A DNA stretch of 64,000 nt from Notamacropus eugenii (taxonomy: Eukaryota > Chordata > Mammalia > Diprotodontia > Macropodidae). Shown piece by piece: positions 57,356-64,000 of this stretch. The position numbers and the translations under genes were made by a program. The stretch is taken from positions 2,631,501-2,695,500 of the forward strand of contig NC_092878.1 of NCBI RefSeq assembly GCF_028372415.1, read 5' to 3'. The stretch's first letter is position 1, and each line of letters begins with the position of its first letter. The notes beneath the pieces are model-generated. The model made no database searches. It saw only the letters and a program-made list of their open reading frames with translations, and had not been told where the DNA came from.

Positions 57356-58318
57356 CTTTCCTGTTCCCAAGGACAGTAACTTATTCTACTATTCATAATA
57401 ACTGCTGGAGTTGGGATACTCCACTGAAGTTCTGCTCTAATGCCTCATCATGGTGTGGTTATCAGCACTTCTTGGGAGCAGAAATACTGTACATTCTGTC
57501 TGTCTGTCTGTCTGCTGGAGAGCAGCATGAGCTACATCTGGGAGGCTCATCACCAGAAGGCTGGCCAGCGGCTGGTGAACAGCACATGCAGACTGTCTGC
57601 TGCTAGGGTGCTGGGGCACGTTACTTAGGTGCCAGTGAAATAAAGTGTCCCTGACCTTTGGAGTAGCCATGGTAGTTTATTTTATGTTTCACCTACTGAA
57701 TACTTTTAAGTCCATTTACTCTTTCAAAAAAAAGATTTTGTTTGTGTCTTTTGTCCTTCCATCATAAAAAAAGTTCACATCCTATATCCTGTCTTCCACT
57801 ATGAATTCCTCTTGCAACAAAGCAAAACAGTTCAGCAAAAGCACAGGGAGTATCTGACAAAGTATACAGCATTCTGTCTTCATAAATGCTTCCCTTTCTA
57901 ATGTCCAGAGGGAGACATGCATCATTATTTGTTTTCCAGGACTCTCCTTGGTCTTTCATTTGTCCTCGACTTCAGTTTCCTTTTAGTGATCTTTTAACTT
58001 ACAGTGTTGGAGTCATTATGCATATTTCTACCTGGCTCTTTATTTCACTCAGTATCAGTTATTAAGTGCTTATTGATTGACTAGGTATTTGAGTGTGGGT
58101 TTCTGAAAATTGGGAAATTAGTATAACACTAAATAATAAAGTAGTTACTTCTTAAATAATCCACAAAAGAAAAACCATAGTTTATTGTTGTTCTGAGAAA
58201 CTATAGAAAATAAGTGCATTTGTAGCCACAGATATCTTCTTCAATTATTTTAGATTCATGCAAACTTTATGATGGTTCCTTGTTGACTTCTCAAATGGAG
58301 TTGATTCTCTAACCTAGG
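57355..58318. other. Intron; (TCTG)n microsatellite
   Basis: Four TCTG units lie at 57,496-57,513. The surrounding 57,430-57,630 is GC-richer but has no identified function. Confidence 0.5.
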
Positions 58319-58379
58319 TTCTGATAGTTACTACGTGAAAGGGCCCAAATCCATGGAAAACTTGGAGAGAATCAATAAG
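58319..58379 (+). other. Candidate unassigned exon in GABPB1 intron
   Basis: A 61-base stretch lies between a plausible acceptor ('ctctaacctag|gttctg') and a strong donor ('aataa|gtaagt'). Joined to the phase-1 end of the preceding exon it reads without stop, starting GSDSYYVKG and ending NLERIN plus two bases. Because 61 is not a multiple of 3, including it would shift the frame of normal downstream exons and probably truncate the protein. No repeat was recognised across it. An open frame this short has a substantial chance probability, so it may be only a splice-site look-alike. Confidence 0.25.
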
Positions 58380-58890
58380 TAAGTAATGAAAATGTTCATG
58401 GCATTGGAATATGCCTTCTTATCTAAGAGTGAAGACAAGATGATGGAGATCATACGATTGACAAAAGAACAAGAAACATTTTCCCACAGTTACAGTATAA
58501 CATACTTTAAAAACTTAATTTAATGGAGAATTAAGTGCTGAGTGAGTAATGTTTAATGTGTATATGTGCGTATGTCAAAAGAGCCTGTGTAGGTGGAAGT
58601 AAATGGCAGTATTCCATCAGGAGGACAAAGTAGAGCCTTCATCATTTGTGGCTGAATTCTGAATGAGAAATCCAAAAGTAGCCGTTGACTGTGAGACTCC
58701 TAAGGTGCAGGAATGCCTTCGTCTAGGGAGCATGGAAGCCACACAAGGTCACGGAAGTGTTCCTGCCCATGTAGATTGAGAAAAACTCGGTTCAGCAACT
58801 GGAGTGTAAACGCTGAAGTTGTAATAGAAGAACACTGTACAAAAAATATTTAAAATCTTGTACCCTGGAGTGGCTTTTAAAAATAGGATT
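58380..58890. other. Intron; no feature recognised
   Basis: AT-rich DNA after the candidate exon; nothing supported. Confidence 0.5.
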
Positions 58891-59310
58891 CATTTATGCT
58901 TTCTGTTCTTATGCAAGCATCCCTGCTCCTCCTCTCAGAGAGCCGGCCTGAGGAGCTCAACTGTCAGCGTAGCAGCGCCCCCCCCCCGCCCCGTGTCCAG
59001 TCACGGACGTCCTGCTTGGTCCTTGCCGTTGGGCTCCGTTACGCTCACTTCTGAGCTTGGGGTGTGCCAGTCTTTCCATTTGTGTGGTTGCAGTTGCCGT
59101 GTGCGTCGCTTTCTTGGCCTTGCTTACTTTGCTCCGCAGGGTTGTGTTGATCTTTCCGTGTTCATCATGTGCATCGTTCCTTACAGCGTGGTGACAGTCC
59201 ATTCCATTCTGGCACCATTGTCGTGCCATCCCTCAGTTGAGGGGCATCTACTTCGTTTCCAGTTTGTGGCTGTGACAGGTGTATTGGGAATAAAGACGCC
59301 TAGGTCAGTT
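58890..59310 (-). mobile_element. L1 3' end, antisense, GC-rich copy
   Basis: 'ttacagcgtggtgacagtcc', 'gttgaggggcatctacttcg' and 'tttgtggctgtgacaggtg' correspond to the L1 3' UTR reversed. A C9 run at 58,979-58,987 is included. Confidence 0.65.
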
Positions 59311-59875
59311 TGGAAAGGCTGAACCTTCTGGTTACTTTGAACAGTTTGTTGCTTACTTTCTCTCGCGTTAATTTTACTCTGTATATGTGTAAATTATGTC
59401 ATTTTAGGTAGGAAATGCTCTTCATTCTATGTTCAGTTGTGTGACGTATATATTATTATATAACCTTAAACATCAAGCTTAATATGAACTCCCTTTATCC
59501 ATCCCTGTTTCTATTTTTACATTTCTTCCTGTGGAGTGTGATTGATTGGAGTTTAAAATTATCCATGTGAAGATCTGGCGTGCATTTTTATTACTCGTAA
59601 GAGCATACGTAACATATTTCCCCCCATATTTGTGACTTTAATTAGTTAGATATTGGTGGAAGGATGGGCATATAGGTGCGCACATTTTTCAGTATTAATA
59701 GGGTCCTAGATTTTTTTCCCCTCTCCTTTAATATCTTTCCATACTTCAAATACCTTATTCATTAAAAACCTTGTATATGTTAAATACCTGCCTCTTTTAG
59801 TGCCTTATATCTCTCAGAGAAGTCCTTCCAATTGGATCATACTCAGCCTAGACTTCTCTCTCTCCTTGCATGTGT
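59310..59875. other. Intron; no feature recognised
   Basis: AT-rich DNA with no supported feature. Confidence 0.5.
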
Positions 59876-60015
59876 GTGAATATATATGTATATATATAAA
59901 CACACACACACATACATATATTTATGGATCTATATCTATGTAGATATGTCTCTCTCTCTCTGTATATACACACATACACATATCTATGTCTGTCTGTCTG
60001 TCTATCTGTACACTC
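59876..60015 (+). repeat. Compound microsatellite
   Basis: (TA)n, (CA)n, (TCTC)n and (TCTG)n runs follow one another. Confidence 0.9.
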
Positions 60016-61272
60016 ATACTTTGTCTAACATGATTGGTTTTCTCATCTTTGTCCTCTTTAGTGACATTTCTGTTGCTTCTGTGAACTATCCCAGGATTGT
60101 AATATTAGGTCCAGGTAGTCTATCATCCTTGCTATTAAAAACATTTTGTTAAAAATGTTTTTTGCAGATCTTTTTCTTTTTCTTTGTATGTAGTCCTGTT
60201 TTTATCCTGAGTGGTCTTGAGAAGACTGCTTGGCTGGATACCTTGCCAAGTTTTATTTAAGCTTGTTTTACTGTCTACTCCTTCCCTCTGCTTTATGCAA
60301 AGGCATTATTCATATTCTTCTGTCATCCTTCTTCAAAAGATTTTATGAACAACTTTGTATTCTAGCCCATTGTTGCTTTGGAAAACCATCTCTTTCCAGT
60401 TGGCAAGTAGACCAGATGTCTCCTGAGTAATACCCCTTTTAACTTCTTTTGGTCTCCTTGTAATGCCAATCAATTTACATTAAACTTCTAAATGAAATTA
60501 TTATAGTCAGTGTCAATGTCATTTCTTCCTTTCTGATTTTTTAAATTATATGTTTAAATAATTCAGGGTTAAGTCATTTCAGTTGTGTGCCATTGTCTTT
60601 TTATCGTTATTCTCATTTTTACTAATTCTGGTCTTTACCCTATTGAGGTGATGTTCTCAATGTACAACAGCCGGATCCAGGAGTGACTCCCACATCAATG
60701 AGAACTCTTTTCATCTCTGTTAGTTTCAGGGTTCTCCCCCTCTCTGGTGCCTACCAGTTTTGTTTTTTTTTTTAAAGAAAATGCTCATAGTGGTGTGAGG
60801 AACTATATATCTACAGATATTTTGTTTCTCACATTCTTGAGCTACGTTTTCCCATATAATTCACCGTCTTCACCTTTTCTCACATTTTCATTGAAATCAA
60901 GTACCAGAATGTATGTTGATTTAATTTGAAAGGCTCTTACTAAGTTCTTTGTAGAATTTCTCTCCCACTTCATCCTCATCGACCTTTGGTGGTACATAAA
61001 CTGGAATTATGTTCATGGTTGTTTTTTCTGCAAATAATTTCCATTAAGTACTGTAATTTGTGAGGACGATATCCCACAAAAAAAAATTTCTTCTTTCCTA
61101 TAGTTGTGTAGTGAAACTCAGTCCACCAACTCCTTTCTTTGCTTCTCCATCACTGTGAGCTCTTCTTCTACTTGAAGCTTCTTTCTTTTGATACACTCTG
61201 TAGCAAGAATATCAAAATTGTATGGTCTCCAGTGGGGAGTCTGTTCAGTAGTTATTGGATCTCATACTTAGA

Positions 61273-61515
61273 TCACTTGTCAGATAAGTGGCACAGTGGG
61301 TACAGTGCTGGGCCTGGCATCAGGAAGACTCATCTTGTGAGCTGAAATCTGGCCTCAGACATTTATTAGCAAGTCACTTAATGCTATTTGCTTCAATTTT
61401 CCTTATTTGCAAATAGATAGATAGAAAAATAGATGGATGAGCTAGAGAAGGAAAGCCAAGAAAACCCCAGACGGCGTCATGAAGACTTAGAGAAGGCTGA
61501 AAGAGTTGAATAGTA
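61273..61515 (+). repeat. Marsupial tRNA-type SINE, sense
   Basis: 'cagataagtggcacagtggg', 'gtgctgggcctggcatcagg', 'ggcctcagacatttattagc', an expanded '(gata)n' at 61,415-61,434, then 'gccaagaaaaccccagac'. It was inserted after or at the junction of the two RTE halves. Confidence 0.88.
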
Positions 61516-62459
61516 ATGAAAAAGTCAAACTGAAGTTTGATTGTCTAAAAACTGTGATTCTTAGAACTCTGTGTTGCCTTTCCTACTGCTCTGCCGCTGG
61601 CACTGTGGGACTGAGGGACACTTTCTTGTTCTCAGTGTTTCTATGCCAAGAAAACTTTGTTACCAGGTAGTCCGCTTGCTGATGATGTGCCTCTCCATAG
61701 TCAGGTACATTGGTTTTGGGAAAGCATGCTCGTTCTGGAGCCATTCTTGAAAGCTTTTCATCATGGTAGAACTTGTCAGAGCTGTGGGCGTATTCTGTGG
61801 GAATCCAGGCTCGTTGCCACCAGGAAGTGAAGCATCAGAATAGAACTTTCTGAGATTCAACTCTCTCTGAATCTAGGGCTTCCTTGATGAAGGTGTAGGA
61901 AGGAACAAGCTTTTCCAAGCAATGTTTGAAAGTGGATCACATCCTTACCACTTCATGGTTAACTTAAGGTGTGGAAAACATAAGATCTCATTGTACTTAC
62001 TGTTTGTTGATTTAAAAAAGCATTTGGTTAGATAAAAAAATTACAAGATGGTTTCTCCTAACTGTACATCAATATTAGTTATGTTTTACTTGGAAAATAT
62101 AATTTATATTTTTATTTCCAAATATGTATATTTGGAAAATATAATATTGAACCCTCTTCATTGATCTTCTGATAATAAATACCAGGTGAGGCATAAAACA
62201 GGATGAGGTATACTCACCAAAGTATCTGCTAGTGTGATGGAGGAGACCTAGAACAGAATGCAGGTCAAAGAGTGATTATCAGTGGTGATTTTCACCAGAT
62301 GGTCCTGTTTGTGGAAGGCATATGCTGATGGCCGTTAAACCCTAGAACACTGCAGAGCCTCCTGGAAGAAAACAGTAGTCACTTAAAGGGCTTTGGCCTG
62401 TGTGTTCACACAGGAAATAATAAAGAATGTCTGTTGCTCAGATTTCAGCACCCATTTGT

Positions 62460-62512
62460 GTGTGCGTACATACATAATACATGCATTCATACATACATTC
62501 ATACTTACACAT
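62460..62512 (+). repeat. (CATA)n microsatellite
   Basis: Impure 'cata/catt' repeats inside the RTE fossil. Confidence 0.8.
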
Positions 62513-62959
62513 GGTTTCAGGTGTCCAATGAAAGTAAAGGCCATTCTTTTCAGTACTAATACTTTTAGAGCAGTGAGACAGGGAACACCATGGCCTGCAA
62601 AGAGGAGCATATGGCGAGTATGAACAGACTGTAACACAGAGCCAGTGAGGTGCTACAAATAGAACAGGAGTGAAGGATGTCATCAAGAAATTATCTAAGA
62701 GGAAGAGACTGTGTTGGTCAGATTGGGATAGTGAGGGGTTACACAGGGGGAAAGCCACCTTGTTGATAATTGGGAGAAGTCAAAGAAGGCCTGCAGTGTA
62801 TTAGATGGACTTCGTCCTCTCTACCCCATGGTTAAATTTTTGGAGGACGTGGACAAGAGCTGCCTGTCCTAGGTGGACAGAAATGGATGGGTGACTGTCC
62901 TCATGTTGGAGAGAATTCCTGAGTTAATGAGGTCATAGTTACATTTGAGAGTATTTGAA

Positions 62960-63360
62960 TATCTAGTCAAGATTGCTTAATATATTACTAAATTCTAGAG
63001 CTTGAAAATCTACGCTCTAGCTTTTAACTGCCCCTTTGTAGAGGGAGACAATATATCATTAACTGACCCTTTACCATGTTGACAGTGTATTATTAACCAT
63101 TTAAGAATACTGTTGAAAACTTTTTTACTTTACTCATTATCATTAGAATTTTTCTACTTCTGTTTCATAATTTTCCAGTTTCAATGTTGCATTTTTAGTC
63201 TGTTAAGTTTTTTCCTTCAGTTGATTATACTTCTTGACAAACGCTTCTTTGTTTCCTTGTAATTTACTTTGCCTTATTTTGGTTCTCCTAAGACTTTGTC
63301 AGATTGTATTTATAAACTCCATTTTTCCTGTAGTTTTTAGCTAATACCAAGTAGCCATAA
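62960..63360. other. No feature recognised
   Basis: T-rich intronic DNA without a supported feature. Confidence 0.5.
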
Positions 63361-63840
63361 TCATGCCCTTTGACCTGCTAGTGCTGCCTTCTCTTTTTCC
63401 TGGCTATCCTGTACCACCTTGCATTGCTTTCCCAATTTCAGTAGTGTGAGTCACACACAAACGTATAACCAGTGTTTCAGTGGAGCTCTCTTGTTGTTCC
63501 TCACATACGACATTCCACCTTCCTCCATGCTTTTGCATAGCCTGGGATGAACTCCCTCCTGAACTTAAACTCTTAGAATTCCCAGTTTCTGTTACAGATC
63601 GGCTCAAATGCCACCTCTTACATGAAGATTTTCCTTATTTTCTCTAGTTGCTAGTGCCTCCTCCCCCCAAATTATCTCTTATTTATAGTTTTATATATTT
63701 ATACATGCATATAGTATCTCTTCTAATAGAATAGAAGCTTCAGGAGACCACAGACTGTTTCAGTTTTATCTTTGTATACAGAGTGCCTGGCACAGAATAA
63801 TGGATGTTTTCTGTTTAATGGATGTTTTCTTTTTGGTTGA
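63360..63840 (+). repeat. L2 C-terminal/3' region, sense
   Basis: 'ggctcaaatgccacctctta', 'gttgctagtgcctcctcccc', 'cagactgtttcagttttatc' and 'gagtgcctggcacagaataa' follow the L2 3' order. Confidence 0.7.
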
Positions 63841-64000
63841 TCCAGGACCTCATAGGTGGGTATTTTCCTTTCATTAGGGTAGGTTGCAAACCGTTCAGTT
63901 CTTCTGTGAGAGTCTTGTCCATGTCATTCTGTCAGTTTTCCGTGGAGAGTCTGCCTCATGTCCTAGAGATGTTTCCTGGAATCTGATCTGTCCTTCGATT

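Larger units (their letters stand above)
60020..62960 (+). mobile_element. RTE-clade LINE fossil, 5' part inverted
   Basis: On the minus strand, 61,240 down to about 60,020, decayed endonuclease text is visible: 'cataattccagtttatgtac' corresponds to the IxSxYAPT position, with a GDFN-AKVG-like stretch and a region near 60,640 ('LDPAVVH*EHHLNRVKTRIS') where RTE endonucleases have the GSDHRLL segment. On the plus strand, 61,915-62,960 gives the RT: CGKHKISLYLLFVD-like text at 61,968-62,015, 'GIKQDEVYSPK' at 62,190-62,222, and a C-terminal MAGMNRL...(R)DCV region at 62,610-62,720. All frames are broken. A SINE (61,273-61,515) sits between the halves. Confidence 0.55.

Noticed and set aside
57430..57630. 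GC-richer block with (TCTG)n as a possible exon
   Set aside because: No splice borders in compatible phase and no similarity to the known GABPB1 continuation.
59886..60152. 88-codon open frame over the microsatellite
   Set aside because: Encoded by simple repeats (His/Thr/Tyr-rich).

Overview
The window is nuclear DNA from a mammal, very probably a marsupial. Five exons of one protein-coding gene are recognisable, and they match mammalian GABPB1 (GA-binding protein beta-1) almost residue for residue. The marsupial call rests on the repeats: tRNA-type SINEs containing 'cagctaggtggcacagtgg', L1 copies whose ORF1/ORF2 remnants look metatherian, many L2/MIR fossils, RTE-clade LINEs, and no Alu, B1 or other placental-specific SINE. 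The species cannot be fixed from sequence alone. No prokaryotic operon, CRISPR array or intact mobile-element gene is present. All coordinates of old repeats are approximate because they were set by eye.

Layout. Bases 1 to about 9,600 are upstream intergenic DNA made mostly of decayed L2, CR1/L3, MIR and marsupial SINE fragments. From about 9,640 to 12,870 lies a large CpG island with several ETS (GABP-type) core motifs, GC boxes, a YY1-like element and a short GC-rich tandem repeat. This is the best candidate for the GABPB1 promoter and its non-coding first exon. From about 12,000 to 51,032 runs a first intron of about 39 kb, full of L1, L2, RTE, hAT and SINE copies, several nested in one another.

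Coding exons lie at 51,033-51,140, 53,483-53,650, 55,289-55,483, 56,412-56,559 and 56,863-56,976, all on the + strand. Each has AG/GT splice borders and compatible phases. They encode the initiator Met, all five ankyrin repeats that bind GABP-alpha, and the first part of the transactivation region. The reading frame is left open (phase 1) at 56,976. The remaining exons (rest of the activation domain, nuclear localisation signal, leucine zipper) were not found before 64,000, so the gene is cut by the window edge. A 61-base candidate exon at 58,319-58,379 is unproven.

The most informative non-genic structures are transposon fossils that preserve their insertion mechanism. A non-LTR element (46,111-48,182) sits inside an antisense L2, with 21-bp target duplications and a 5' inversion whose junction shows a 7-base target/RNA microhomology, as twin priming predicts. 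A second, RTE-clade element (about 60,020-62,960) has the same endonuclease-inverted layout. Others are an L1 inserted in an L1 with target duplications, a non-autonomous hAT element with an 8-bp target duplication, and an L2 > SINE > LTR-like triple nest. Nothing seen amounts to a new enzymatic or defence system.
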